A stretch of DNA of 64,000 nucleotides from Dyella terrae (GCF_022394535.1 NZ_CP089414.1:3596001-3660000), one strand, 5' to 3'. Counted from the first letter of the stretch, positions 1 through 9,193 are shown. The notes: a model not told the origin generated them from the sequence alone. A program made the numbers and translations.

Positions 1-376
1 CAAAGCTACGAAAGGGCGTGTGATCTTCGAGCGAGCCCCAGTCGACAGCATCATTGACATCCAGTGTGGCCAGAAGGAGTCCCTCTGCTTCCTGAAGAGT
101 GTTCTGCGCGTCAGCGGTGGCAGCGTCTGCCTGCTCCTTGCCCTTCCACTTGACGGAGTTCGCCTGCTGTTTTGCGCTCACTCTTTCCCATTTCTCTGTC
201 CAGGTGGCCAGTAGGGCGTTCATCTTGTTCTGGAGTACATCCTTGTCCGGTGCCTTCAGCAGCCGATGTTCATTCAGCCCGGTGTGCCAAACCTCAATAC
301 GGCACCCCGTGACTTTGCCCGTGGATGTGTATACCCACGACGCCTCGCTGAACCTGACGAGCCCTGTCTGTCCCAT
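1..376 (-). CDS. Partial gene at left edge; probable N-terminus of a restriction-endonuclease-like protein
   Basis: On the minus strand an open frame starts with ATG at 376..374, after a strong AGGGGGTGG ribosome site, and stays open for 125 codons to the window edge, so the C-terminus is missing. The start reads MGQTGLVRFSEASW. Roughly residues 45-100 are charged and Ala/Gln/Glu-rich, as in a coiled coil, and are followed by VDWGSLEDHTPF. This layout (short N-domain, coiled coil, then a DW-x-SL-x-DH/K-x-PF motif) resembles my memory of the N-terminal part of Mrr-type restriction-endonuclease-like proteins. The catalytic domain would lie outside the window, so the function is a guess, whereas the reading frame and start are well supported. 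Codon use is less GC-biased than in the neighbours, which hints at accessory DNA. Confidence 0.55.
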   Translation of the reverse strand, partial: MGQTGLVRFSEASWVYTSTGKVTGCRIEVWHTGLNEHRLLKAPDKDVLQNKMNALLATWTEKWERVSAKQQANSVKWKGKEQADAATADAQNTLQEAEGLLLATLDVNDAVDWGSLEDHTPFRSF

Positions 377-723
377 GTCCACCCCCTGATCGAAAGCTAA
401 GTCGCCTTGACAATGTAGCGGCTGAGATTAGACCGGCTGAAGCCTGCCAAAAGGCGTATCGACGGCTTAGGGGCGGTCTTCTTGAGGAGTATGGGGGAGT
501 TTCCAGTTCGAGACGTGTCGCTGAAGCTTCGGAAGTTTCTCGAAAATCTGCCGGGCTTGTTGCAGCGTGCCCTCAACTGCTCCAGTTGGAGACCTGCCAG
601 CCTTGAGGGGTACGGAAAAGTGCTAGGCCGGTGTCGGGCGCGGATGGCCGTTCTAGGCCACCGATAGCCACCTTGTGTCTCCAGGTCCAAGGGACACTCG
701 CTCCTCTTCCCCTGGCTCGAACC
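377..723. other. Gap between edge gene and M61 peptidase; no gene I can support
   Basis: About 350 bases with no convincing gene. Minus-strand frames here are short and disagree with each other. One minus frame (467-622) reads like protein for about 50 codons but has no start codon and no upstream continuation, so it may be a decayed remnant. No tRNA, terminator or clear repeat was seen. Confidence 0.4.
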
Positions 724-2679
724 TCACGGCAGTCGGGATGGTCTGCGTGCGCGTTGCTCGCCTTGGCTGAGAGCGGTTCGTTCACGAACCGCGACTGGCC
801 GGTCTCGGCGCGAGGATCTGTTGCAGCACATCGACCTTGTCAGGCGTGCGGACAAGGTTGGGTACTTCGGCCCGCCGTCGTCATGGACCACATGAAGCGC
901 GCTCTCACCGTCGTTCTGCATGCGTAGTTGCAGCGGTTTCTTGCTCTGCTGTGCCCGTGCGAGTTCTTCGTGCAATACGGATGCGCTGAAGTGACGGTCG
1001 TTGATGGAAACCAGCTTCATGCCGGGCGCAAGGCCGCTCTTGAAGGCCGGTCCATCCCACAGCATGTCGATGATGTCGCCATCGTCTTTGAGGAACAGGC
1101 CGATCGACGCCATGACGTTGATGCCTTTGATCTCCAGTTCGCCCTGCCCGACGTTTTCGATCGCGTGCTGGTACGCGGACGGCTGGTCGGTATAGGCCAG
1201 TCGCCAACCGCTGGCGTCGATACCGGAGAGCAGCGGCACCTGCTCGCCTACGCCCTCGGTCCAGTTGTGGAGAAAACTTGCCCAGTCGGATGGTTGCACC
1301 TTGTCGAGCGTGGTGACGACGTCATCGAAGGTGTAGGTGTGGGTGACGAAACTGCCGTCGTCGACGTCGAAGAACAGCTGCGCGAAATCGTCGATGGAAC
1401 GCTGGCCGTGGCTGAGTTCGCGAATCCTCATATCGACGGCAAGCCACAGAAGCTCGCCCTCGCGGTAGAAGTCATTCTCGCGTCGCCAATTGCCCCACGC
1501 GGTGGGCGCGGAATAATCCACGGCGACGCTGGTATCCAGCAAAGGCCGCCACGCGCGTCCGGGGCGATACGCCATGTCACTGGCCCGATAAGCGAGCACC
1601 TGGCGCCATGTATCGGCCGACCATAAACCGCTGCGCGCGGTCAGTACGTCCCCCAGGTAGACCGTGAGCCCTTCGTAGATCCACAGCATGCCGGGGCGTT
1701 CGGGCTGTTCGAAGTCGGGTTGCCACAGACCCGCCGGGCGCATGAACTTTCCGTTCCACGAATGGGTGTACTCGTGGGGAAGTAACGAGGCGTCGAGCAT
1801 GAAGTGATCGGCGTCAGCGAACATCTTCGAGCCGCTGCGCGCGCGATCGTCACTCGACTGATGATGCTCCAAGCCACCGACTGGCACGTAGTCGCTCAAT
1901 GTCAGCAACAGGTGGTAGCTGTCGTAGTGGTGGGAATGGAACAGCGCCTGCGCTTGTTCAATCAGTTGGCGGAAACCCGAGATCTGCGGCTCCGACAGAT
2001 CGAGTGCCACCGCGCTATCGCCGACCATGTCGAGATAGCGGTGCACGGATGACCCTGTCGGCGTCAGGTCGATTTGCCGAAAGTATCTGCCGGCAATCAC
2101 TGGCGAATCGACCAGTGTGTTGAATGGCACCGGCTTGAAAGCAATCCGCCCATCGTCGTGTGTCGCCGTTTCCAGCGCACTGGCGTAGTGCCAATCGGCA
2201 GGAATGACCAGGGTTGGTTGATAGATCAGCGTCTTGGTCGCATGGCCCGCCGGGTACAGCGCCACCTGATCCCAGGAAACGCCCATGAGATTCGGCGTCA
2301 CCCTTTCCGTGCCGGGAAATTGGAAGTCGATATCCAACTGCTGCGCGCCAGCCGGTACGGTGAGGTGGAAGGTGAACCGATCCAGCTCATCGCGTTGCCA
2401 TGCGATGCGTTTACCGCCTGCAGTGAACACCAGACCCATGATCTGCTCGATCGGGCCGTCAGGCGAGTGGTCGCCCGGAATCCATTTCGGATAGTAGAGC
2501 GTCAACGGGCCCGGTTTGACGGGCATGCTCTCGTGCACGTACAGCAGTTTCTGGCCGGGATCGGGCAAGCGCACCGTCAACGCGATGGTGCCGGGTGGAA
2601 TGTCGTCGCCCGCTTTGGCGATGCAAGGTGCGGATATCGCCAGGGCCACAACGCCAAGCCATCGTGTCAGTCGTTTCAT
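724..2679 (-). CDS. M61-family (glycyl) aminopeptidase with PDZ domain; C-terminal frameshift
   Basis: Probable periplasmic zinc aminopeptidase of the M61 family. The N-terminus MKRLTRWLGVVALAISAPC is a signal peptide. The zinc motif HEYTHSW lies near residues 302-308, with the downstream glutamate in IYEGLTVYLGD near 334. A PDZ-like segment (GLAPGMKLVSINDR) sits near the C-terminus. The ATG follows GAGGGAAGC. The last part is out of frame: after GGPKYP the sequence should continue NLVRTPDKVDVLQQIL, the usual family ending. That reading requires one extra C in the CCC run at 860-862, and the corrected gene would stop at 782 (632 aa). As sequenced, an unrelated tail runs on to 724. It is divergent from the TonB receptor, and such pairs in Xanthomonadales suggest peptide degradation coupled to uptake (inference). 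Confidence 0.88.
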   Translation of the reverse strand: MKRLTRWLGVVALAISAPCIAKAGDDIPPGTIALTVRLPDPGQKLLYVHESMPVKPGPLTLYYPKWIPGDHSPDGPIEQIMGLVFTAGGKRIAWQRDELDRFTFHLTVPAGAQQLDIDFQFPGTERVTPNLMGVSWDQVALYPAGHATKTLIYQPTLVIPADWHYASALETATHDDGRIAFKPVPFNTLVDSPVIAGRYFRQIDLTPTGSSVHRYLDMVGDSAVALDLSEPQISGFRQLIEQAQALFHSHHYDSYHLLLTLSDYVPVGGLEHHQSSDDRARSGSKMFADADHFMLDASLLPHEYTHSWNGKFMRPAGLWQPDFEQPERPGMLWIYEGLTVYLGDVLTARSGLWSADTWRQVLAYRASDMAYRPGRAWRPLLDTSVAVDYSAPTAWGNWRRENDFYREGELLWLAVDMRIRELSHGQRSIDDFAQLFFDVDDGSFVTHTYTFDDVVTTLDKVQPSDWASFLHNWTEGVGEQVPLLSGIDASGWRLAYTDQPSAYQHAIENVGQGELEIKGINVMASIGLFLKDDGDIIDMLWDGPAFKSGLAPGMKLVSINDRHFSASVLHEELARAQQSKKPLQLRMQNDGESALHVVHDDGGPKYPTLSARLTRSMCCNRSSRRDRPVAVRERTALSQGEQRARRPSRLP

Positions 2680-3114
2680 GCTTCCCTCTGCACAGCGTGA
2701 CGGGACTGCTCGCGTTTCGTGCCTGCATCGCTCTATGCGCGATCACGGGCGCACGCCGGTCGGCGATGAGCATGCATCGTACATGGCGTTTGACACCATG
2801 TAGGGCAAACCAAGTCTCCGACCCATCGCGCATCACGGACGCACGTATCGTCCTTTCCGGGTATCGCTTCGGACGGCTAATTCCGAGCCGCCGTGACGAC
2901 GATAACCATAACTCCAGGCTATGCCGGATGCAGGTCTTTTCATTGGTGGTTTCCTCAGGGCGATGAGTATGCTCGGGAGACATACCGTTCCGTGGCTGGG
3001 GAGCCGCGGCGGTTATGGCCGTAAGCGTTGGGTGTCTGCCGATACGTGAAGCAACACGCCAGGACTTCATCGAGGCAGCACCACTTGGGTTTCATTGTCT
3101 GGGGAGAGCAGATC
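2680..3114. promoter_or_regulatory. Divergent intergenic region between M61 peptidase and TonB receptor
   Basis: A 435-base spacer must hold the promoters of both flanking divergent genes. I could not pick a convincing -35/-10 pair for either. The only candidate coding signal is a short minus-strand frame with a good ribosome site (2833-2943, listed separately). No terminator or tRNA was seen. Confidence 0.4.
2833..2943 (-). CDS. Candidate 36-aa small ORF, function unknown
   Basis: ATG at 2943..2941 is preceded by GAGG nine bases upstream, and 36 codons run to TGA at 2835..2833. The product begins MKRPASGIAWSYGYRRHGG and is strongly basic (many Arg/Lys), with no hydrophobic segment. It lies in the divergent spacer and would be read in the same direction as the M61 gene. 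Codon choice (AGA, GGA, TTA) does not match the GC-rich neighbours. Chance occurrence is quite possible, because only the ribosome site supports it. Confidence 0.2.
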   Translation of the reverse strand: MKRPASGIAWSYGYRRHGGSELAVRSDTRKGRYVRP

Positions 3115-6100
3115 ATGAAGGTAACGTCCTTGCGTTCGTTGCATGGAAAGAATGGCCTCCGGCGCAAGGCGCTGGCACTGGCCATCAGTTCGGTCACGCT
3201 GGGCTTCACAGGCACTGCGTCGGCACAGGCGACGAACGGCACCATCTACGGAACCGTTCCTGCCGTTGCAGGTGAAACCATCCAGATCACCGGTGGCTCG
3301 GGTTTCAATCGCAGCATCGATGTGGGGGCATCCGGCAAGTACTCGGTCACCCTGCCGGTTGGCTCCTATACCGTGTCGCTCCTGCAGGACGGCAAGGTCG
3401 TGGACTCACGCAGCGGCGTGAGTCCGGTGGCAGCGGGTTCGGTGGTGGTGGATTTCGCCGTATCGTCGGCTGCGGCAGGGGCCAAGACGCTCGGCACAGT
3501 CAGCGTCACTGGCACCAGCTTGCCGCCTATCGACGTGAGCACCACCAATCAGGTGACGACGATCACCGCCAAGCAGTTGCAGCAATTGCCTCTGCAGCGC
3601 ACCGCCGAGAACATCGCCCTGCTGGCACCGGGCGTCAACCTGGGCTCGCCTGAGGTAGGTGGCGGCCCGCTGGGCACGCCGAACCTGGTGTTCGGTGGTG
3701 CGTCGACAGCGGAGAACGCTTACTACCTCGATGGCATGAACACCACCGAGTTGCTCAACAATCAGGGCGGCATTTCCCTGCCGTATGGCGCCATTGAGCA
3801 GCAGCAGACCTTCACCAGCGGCTATGACGCCAGGTACGGCCGCTCCATCGGCGGCGTGATTAACCAGATCGGCAAGAGCGGCGATAACGACTGGCATTTC
3901 GGCGTGCGCGCCCTGTGGCAGCCGGGCAGCATGCGCGCCGACCCCGACAACTTCTACTACGCCAATCCGCTGGTGACGAATGCGGGCAACAAGCCCGGCG
4001 ATCTGGCCATCTTCCGCAACAACAACAGCAGCAGCGAGAACATCTACGATGCCTACATCAGCGGTCCGCTGATCAAGGACAAGCTGTTCTTCTTCGTCGG
4101 TGCCGAGCAGGACAACACCAACTACCGGACGACTTCGGAGTTCAGCAGCACCGCCACCACCGAAACGTGGAAAGTGCAGGATCCCAAGTTCTATACCAAA
4201 CTGAACTGGAACATCAACGACAGCAACGTCCTGAGCGCGACCTACCTGCAGAACGCGCACAAGACTGATGGGACGATCTACAACTTCGACTACAACACCC
4301 TGAAACAGGGTGACTTCAACAGCCTCGACCAGATCAACCGGACCACCTTCAAGGTTTGGGTGGCCAACTACACCTCGTACATCACCGACGACCTGACCCT
4401 GAATGCCACGGTCGGCAAGATGCACGGCACGTACTACACCGGGCAGCCCGGGTATCCCGGTTACGACCCGATGCTGCCGCACATCGCCAGTAACTCACAG
4501 CAGGATCCGGCATTTTCGCCGCCCGGCGGCATTTCGAACTCGCAGGTCAACTCCTCGATTGCCGATCCCGACCACAAAGAATCGGTGACCAACTACCGCC
4601 TGAACCTGGACTACAAGCTAGGCGACCACGACTTTCAGGTTGGCATCGACAACATCAACTCCCGCGACATCAGTGATGGTTCTGTAGATCCGGGCCCGGG
4701 CTATCAATGGATTTATGGGGAGAGCGACCCGGGTTCGCCCGTCTTTGGCGTGAGCCCCAATGTGCCGCCCTACGTCGCGCCATCGACGCAGTGCCACCCT
4801 GATTCCACCGGCGTAGTGCGTTGCTATTTCGTGCAACAACACACCGACATCAGCGTGGCTTCCGTTCGTGTCGCGCAACGCGCCCAGTACGTGCTGGATA
4901 ACTGGCAGGTCACACCCAACCTGCTGTTGAACCTGGGTGTGCGCAACGACCAGTTCACCAACTACGACGCTTCCGGCGTGCCCTATATCCGGTTGACCAA
5001 GCCGCAATGGGCACCACGCTTGGGCTTCAGCTGGGACGTGCATGGCGATTCGTCCCTGAAAGTGTTCGGCAACGCCGGCCGTTATTACCTTGCGCTGCCG
5101 GAACAGGTGGCGCTGTCCATCGCCGCTCCGGTCACGAACGCCGGCGTGTACGGCACCTACACCGGGATCGATCCGAACACGGGCGCGCCGACCGGTTTCA
5201 CGCCGCTACCGCAGAACCCGTCGACGGGCGTATCGATCGATAGCGAGTACGGCCAGGCGAAGGACCCGCGCGTTTCCACGGCGCAGAACATCAAGGCCGA
5301 GTTCTCGGACAACTACGTGCTGGGCATGCAGCAGCAGTTCGAGATGCTGGGAACGAGCTGGGTGTTCGGCGCCACCGGTACGTATCAGCGCATGGATCGC
5401 ATCATCGACGACTTCGATGACATCCAGATCGAGTGTGCGGCCGGACGCGCGCAGGGCTATGCCTATATGACGGCAGATACCTGCAGTCAGTGGGCACAGA
5501 GCCTGGTACTGGTCAATCCAGGGGAGACCGCCAAGCTGTTGATGCAGTCGCCCAGTGGTGCTCTCGCGCCAGTGACGGTGACTGCCAAGGATCAGGGGTT
5601 TCCGAAGGCAGCGACACGCCGTTACTACTCGCTGGACCTGTCACTGGAACACGCGTGGGACGGCAAGTGGTTTGCCAAGTTCGACTACATGTTCTCCCGT
5701 ACCTGGGGCAACGATGAGGGCCCGGTAAGCACCTATTCGCAGCAGGGTGGTTCCTACGAATCACTCACCACCGCGTGGGATTTCCCGGAGCGCATGGAGT
5801 ATTCCTCCGGTGTCCTGCCCAACGATCGCAAGCATCAGATCAAGTTCTACGGCGCGTACCAGATCGCCAAAGACTGGGCGGTGGGCGCCAACATCTACAT
5901 GGCATCCGGCACACCGCGCCTTTGCCGTGGTGGCTACGGCCCGGATCAGCTCGCCCTGCATGGCTCACACACCTATTACTGGTGTGGTGGCGTACCCGTT
6001 CCGCCGGGCTCGCTCGGTCGTCTGCCATGGACCCATCAGGTCAACCTCAACGTGGACTACAAGCCGGGTTGGTCAGATCACAAGCTCGACTTCAATCTGG

Positions 6101-6246
6101 CAGTCATCAACCTGTTCAACCAGCAGACGCCGGTGTTCTACAACGACTTCTACGGCACGACATCCAGCCCGAATCCAGACTACGGACGTGTACAGGACAC
6201 CGTGGCGCCCCGCTATGTGAGGTTCTCCGTCGCCTACGACTTCTGA
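3115..6246 (+). CDS. Oar-like TonB-dependent outer membrane receptor
   Basis: A 1043-aa outer membrane receptor. ATG at 3115 follows GGGGAGAGCAGATC, and the signal peptide ends around TASAQA. Residues ~40-120 form a carboxypeptidase-regulatory-like (Ig-like) domain. A candidate TonB box (LGTVSVTGT) comes next, then a plug domain with YYLDGMNTTELLNN and YDARYGRSIGGVINQI. The rest is a beta-barrel of aromatic-rich strands ending in the C-terminal phenylalanine (FSVAYDF) expected for Bam-mediated insertion. The regulatory-like N-domain plus plug matches the Oar/CarboxypepD_reg receptor group. The substrate is unknown, though peptides are a fair guess given the divergent M61 peptidase. A longer in-frame start at 3028 exists but lacks a ribosome site and would bury the signal peptide. 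Confidence 0.93.
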   Translation: MKVTSLRSLHGKNGLRRKALALAISSVTLGFTGTASAQATNGTIYGTVPAVAGETIQITGGSGFNRSIDVGASGKYSVTLPVGSYTVSLLQDGKVVDSRSGVSPVAAGSVVVDFAVSSAAAGAKTLGTVSVTGTSLPPIDVSTTNQVTTITAKQLQQLPLQRTAENIALLAPGVNLGSPEVGGGPLGTPNLVFGGASTAENAYYLDGMNTTELLNNQGGISLPYGAIEQQQTFTSGYDARYGRSIGGVINQIGKSGDNDWHFGVRALWQPGSMRADPDNFYYANPLVTNAGNKPGDLAIFRNNNSSSENIYDAYISGPLIKDKLFFFVGAEQDNTNYRTTSEFSSTATTETWKVQDPKFYTKLNWNINDSNVLSATYLQNAHKTDGTIYNFDYNTLKQGDFNSLDQINRTTFKVWVANYTSYITDDLTLNATVGKMHGTYYTGQPGYPGYDPMLPHIASNSQQDPAFSPPGGISNSQVNSSIADPDHKESVTNYRLNLDYKLGDHDFQVGIDNINSRDISDGSVDPGPGYQWIYGESDPGSPVFGVSPNVPPYVAPSTQCHPDSTGVVRCYFVQQHTDISVASVRVAQRAQYVLDNWQVTPNLLLNLGVRNDQFTNYDASGVPYIRLTKPQWAPRLGFSWDVHGDSSLKVFGNAGRYYLALPEQVALSIAAPVTNAGVYGTYTGIDPNTGAPTGFTPLPQNPSTGVSIDSEYGQAKDPRVSTAQNIKAEFSDNYVLGMQQQFEMLGTSWVFGATGTYQRMDRIIDDFDDIQIECAAGRAQGYAYMTADTCSQWAQSLVLVNPGETAKLLMQSPSGALAPVTVTAKDQGFPKAATRRYYSLDLSLEHAWDGKWFAKFDYMFSRTWGNDEGPVSTYSQQGGSYESLTTAWDFPERMEYSSGVLPNDRKHQIKFYGAYQIAKDWAVGANIYMASGTPRLCRGGYGPDQLALHGSHTYYWCGGVPVPPGSLGRLPWTHQVNLNVDYKPGWSDHKLDFNLAVINLFNQQTPVFYNDFYGTTSSPNPDYGRVQDTVAPRYVRFSVAYDF

Positions 6247-6268
6247 TGATGCACCGTCATTTCCCCAT

Positions 6269-6297
6269 GCGCCGGGCCTCGCTCGGCGCTTTTTTTT
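6269..6297 (+). terminator. Intrinsic terminator after TonB receptor
   Basis: GCGCCG and CGGCGC (6284-6289) form a stem around a nine-base loop, followed directly by eight T residues. It sits 23 bases after the receptor stop and before the sulfotransferase gene, so downstream transcription needs read-through or its own promoter. Confidence 0.8.
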
Positions 6298-6349
6298 CGC
6301 CCTTGTGCCTTGTGTATAGTCAGCTGATCCGACCGCTTCCGGTGACGAC

Positions 6350-7936
6350 ATGAGCGAACCTCGACCGACGCTTCCACCGATGGCCGAGCGGATGTTGGCA
6401 AGGGCACGCGAGGAATGGGCTCACCGTGCCTTCGATGCCGCGGAGCGGTCATTACTCAACGTGTTGGCTCTGGCGCCCGATGAGCCGACAGCAATGCGGA
6501 TGCTGGGCATGGTGGCGCAGCGTCGCGGTGACGCCGTGCGGGCTATCGAGTGCTTTCGACGCGTGCTGGCGGTATGGCCTGACGATTCCGATCTGCACGT
6601 TTGCCTCGGTATCGCGCTGTTTGAACGCGGCGATATCGACAAGGCGTTGATGCATCTGCGGCATGCCTGTGAACTGCAGCCGCGGTCGGCACCGGCATGG
6701 TTCAACCTCGGTGAGGCCTTGGTGAGGGAGGCGCATACCGAAGAAGCCGTCGCGGCCTTGCAACACGCGCTAGAGATAGATCCGGCACATGTGTCCGCGC
6801 GACTGTCTCTGTCCAAGGCGCAAGCGAGCCTTGGTGACATCAATGCCGCGATCATGGGCTTCAGGGACGTGGTGCAACGCGAGCCCGCCAACGCCGAAGC
6901 ATGGTTCGGCTTGTCCAATCTCAATACCGCGCGCTTCGATGCATTGGACGTGGCCTGTCTTGAGCGCGCCCTGGTACGCGGTGACCTGCCGGCGCGTCAT
7001 CGCGAGCTGTTGGGTTTTGCCCTAGCCAAGGCGCTGGAAGATCAGGGCGACTATGCACGGGCGTTTGATGCCTTCCGGCTAGCCAACACCTCGAGGCGTC
7101 AACGGACGCCATGGGATGCCGCGGGCGAACGCAGACGCGTGGAGGCCATCGCCGCGGCGCCCATGAAAGAGGTGCCGCCACCGTTGGATGAGAAGCTGGG
7201 CCACGAAGTCATTCTGATCACCAGCATTCCGCGCTCCGGTTCAAGCCTGGTCGAGCAGATTCTTGCCTCGCATCCGGAGGTGACAGGCGCGAACGAGATC
7301 AGCGATCTTTCCCGGGTGATCGACGCGGAAACCAAGCGACGTGGCTCTGCGTTCCCGTTGTGGACGGCCGACGCCACCGCGCAGGATTGGCACCGCCTGG
7401 GTCAGGAGTATCTCGCGCGAACCGAGCGCTGGCGCAAAGCCAGGCCACGGTTCACTGACAAAAATCTACTCAACTGGTATCTCGTCGGCTCCACGCTGGC
7501 CATGCTACCCGCCGCGCGCGTGGTCATCGTTCGGCGCGATCCGGTGGAAACCTGTTTGGCCTGCTACCGTCAACTCTTCAGTGAGAAGAACGGCTTCGGC
7601 AGCGATCTCGATGAAATGGCCGACTACTGCATCGACTTCCTTCGCCTGACGCGGTTGTGGCTCGACCGATATCCCACGCAAGTGTTCGATCTTGAATACG
7701 AGGCCTTGCAGGCCGAGCCGGAGACGGTGATCCGTCGCTTGCTGGAATTCTGTAACCTGCCATTCGACCCCGCCTGCCTCGATTTTCATAAGACGCAGCG
7801 CGCGGTGCGTAGCGCGCCGAGTGCCGCCCAGGTGCGCCAACCTCTGCTACGCAACACCGCGCGCAGTGCGCGATATGGTGATCGGCTCGATCCCCTGCGC
7901 CGGCGCCTGCGTGATGCTGGCGTCCTGGTGGATTGA
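6350..7936 (+). CDS. TPR-repeat sulfotransferase family protein
   Basis: A 528-aa two-part protein. The first ~270 residues are tetratricopeptide repeats (successive A-x-x-x-L-x-x-A-L-x-x-x-P units, for example HLRHACELQPRSAPAWFNLG). The C-terminal part is a PAPS-dependent sulfotransferase domain, with the 5'-phosphosulfate-binding loop SIPRSGSSLVEQIL near residues 290-303 and the 3'-phosphate site around VVIVRRDPVETCLACYRQ. Such TPR-sulfotransferases are often found beside Oar-like TonB receptors in Xanthomonadales and Caulobacterales, but their acceptor is not known to me. The start ATG at 6350 has only a weak ribosome site (GGTGACGAC). It is separated from the receptor by an intrinsic terminator, so co-transcription is uncertain. 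The assigned acceptor could be a carbohydrate, a peptide or tyrosine. Confidence 0.88.
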   Translation: MSEPRPTLPPMAERMLARAREEWAHRAFDAAERSLLNVLALAPDEPTAMRMLGMVAQRRGDAVRAIECFRRVLAVWPDDSDLHVCLGIALFERGDIDKALMHLRHACELQPRSAPAWFNLGEALVREAHTEEAVAALQHALEIDPAHVSARLSLSKAQASLGDINAAIMGFRDVVQREPANAEAWFGLSNLNTARFDALDVACLERALVRGDLPARHRELLGFALAKALEDQGDYARAFDAFRLANTSRRQRTPWDAAGERRRVEAIAAAPMKEVPPPLDEKLGHEVILITSIPRSGSSLVEQILASHPEVTGANEISDLSRVIDAETKRRGSAFPLWTADATAQDWHRLGQEYLARTERWRKARPRFTDKNLLNWYLVGSTLAMLPAARVVIVRRDPVETCLACYRQLFSEKNGFGSDLDEMADYCIDFLRLTRLWLDRYPTQVFDLEYEALQAEPETVIRRLLEFCNLPFDPACLDFHKTQRAVRSAPSAAQVRQPLLRNTARSARYGDRLDPLRRRLRDAGVLVD

Positions 7937-7988
7937 AGAAGGCAGCGTTATCGCGCAGCAATGCGTATCGGCTTGGATGCCGCGCGCC

Positions 7989-9146
7989 TCAATAGGCTTT
8001 CCCGCGCGCGGAGACAGGCCACACCACCTCCACCCTGCCGTTGCGCACGCCGACATACCAGTCGTGCAGGTTGCAGGTTGGGTCGCAGTGCCCGGGGATC
8101 AGCTTCAGCTTTTCATTGATGCGCAAGACATCGTGCATATCTTCAATAACGCCGTGCTCGTCGGATGCGCTGACGTACTTCACATCGTCGCGGCCATGAA
8201 TCACGGGCAGGCCGCTGTCGACGGACTGCACTTTGAGCCCCGCATCGCAGACCGCCTGACCGGGCTTCGCACGGCTCATCACCGACGTCAGAATGAAAAG
8301 TGCGTTCTTCCATTCGCCCTGGTCGATGCGATGTCCGTGCCTGTCGAGGATGCGTCCGTAATCTGCATCCATAAAGGCATAGCTGCCGCATTGCAGCTCG
8401 TTGTAAACCCCGGAACCGGATTCGAAGTAGTACGAGCCCGTGCCACCACCTGAGATGAGCTCAGGCTTGAGCCCGGCGGCGCGCAGATCTTCGACCACGG
8501 CCTTGACCCGGACGACGGCCTCGTCGAGCTGCGCTTTGCGGTCCACATAGTTTTCCAGATGCTGCATGCCGCCCTGGTAGGCCTGGATGCCTGTAAATAT
8601 CAGGGCCGGTGCGGCAGCGATGGCCTGTGCGATCGCTGTGGCGGCGCTGGGAGTGTCGACGCCGCAGCGCCCTTGGCCGCAGTCGATCTCGACGAGGCAT
8701 TCCAAGGTGGTGCCGTGCTTCTGCGCAGCGGCGGACAGCTCGCTGACGTTCGCCAGGTCGTCGACGCACACGATGATCCGGGCGCCCCAGGACGGCAGGC
8801 GGGCGAGTCGGTCGATCTTGGCGGGATCACGCACCTCGTTGGAAACCAGGATGTCCCGGATACCGCCACGCGCGAACACTTCCGCTTCGGATACCTTCTG
8901 GCAGCACACGCCAACCGCGCCACCCAGGTGCTCCTGCAGCTTCTGCACATCCACCGACTTGTGCATCTTGCCGTGGCTGCGGTGGCGCATGCCGTGCGTG
9001 CGGGCGTAATCGCCCATTTTGCGGATGTTTCGCTCTAGCGCATCAAGATCGAGGATCAGGCAGGGCGTCTGGATATCCGCCTCATCCATGCCCGGCAACG
9101 CGGGTACGTCATAGCCCAGCTCAAGGCCGTCAAACGGCGCATTCAT
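7989..9146 (-). CDS. 3-hydroxy-D-aspartate aldolase-like PLP enzyme (D-threonine aldolase/DSD1 family)
   Basis: A 385-aa fold-type III PLP enzyme. The N-terminal pattern MNAPFDGLELGYDVPALPGM, then IQTPCLILDLDALERNI and HRSHGKMHKSVDVQ (Schiff-base lysine region, residues ~57-65), closely resembles 3-hydroxy-D-aspartate aldolase of Paracoccus (EC 4.1.3.41). That enzyme cleaves 3-hydroxyaspartate to glycine and glyoxylate and needs a divalent metal. The C-terminal HCDPTC segment matches the metal-binding His/Cys of the D-threonine aldolase/D-serine dehydratase family. The ATG follows GGAG six bases upstream. It is last in a minus-strand run after a DgcN-like protein and a serine hydrolase. D-threonine or another beta-hydroxy D-amino acid is an alternative substrate. 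Glyoxylate produced here could feed malate synthase (inference). Confidence 0.85.
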   Translation of the reverse strand: MNAPFDGLELGYDVPALPGMDEADIQTPCLILDLDALERNIRKMGDYARTHGMRHRSHGKMHKSVDVQKLQEHLGGAVGVCCQKVSEAEVFARGGIRDILVSNEVRDPAKIDRLARLPSWGARIIVCVDDLANVSELSAAAQKHGTTLECLVEIDCGQGRCGVDTPSAATAIAQAIAAAPALIFTGIQAYQGGMQHLENYVDRKAQLDEAVVRVKAVVEDLRAAGLKPELISGGGTGSYYFESGSGVYNELQCGSYAFMDADYGRILDRHGHRIDQGEWKNALFILTSVMSRAKPGQAVCDAGLKVQSVDSGLPVIHGRDDVKYVSASDEHGVIEDMHDVLRINEKLKLIPGHCDPTCNLHDWYVGVRNGRVEVVWPVSARGKAY

Positions 9147-9193
9147 GCGTATCTCCGGCGTTCCGTTTCGTTCTCATTACGGATGCTACTTGC

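Noticed and set aside
467..622. Minus-strand frame of about 50 codons that reads like protein
   Set aside because: It has no start codon, ribosome site or continuation, and I do not recognise it. It is at most a decayed remnant.
928..1626. Long plus-strand frame opposite the M61 gene
   Set aside because: It is antisense to a well-supported gene, and high GC content creates such frames.
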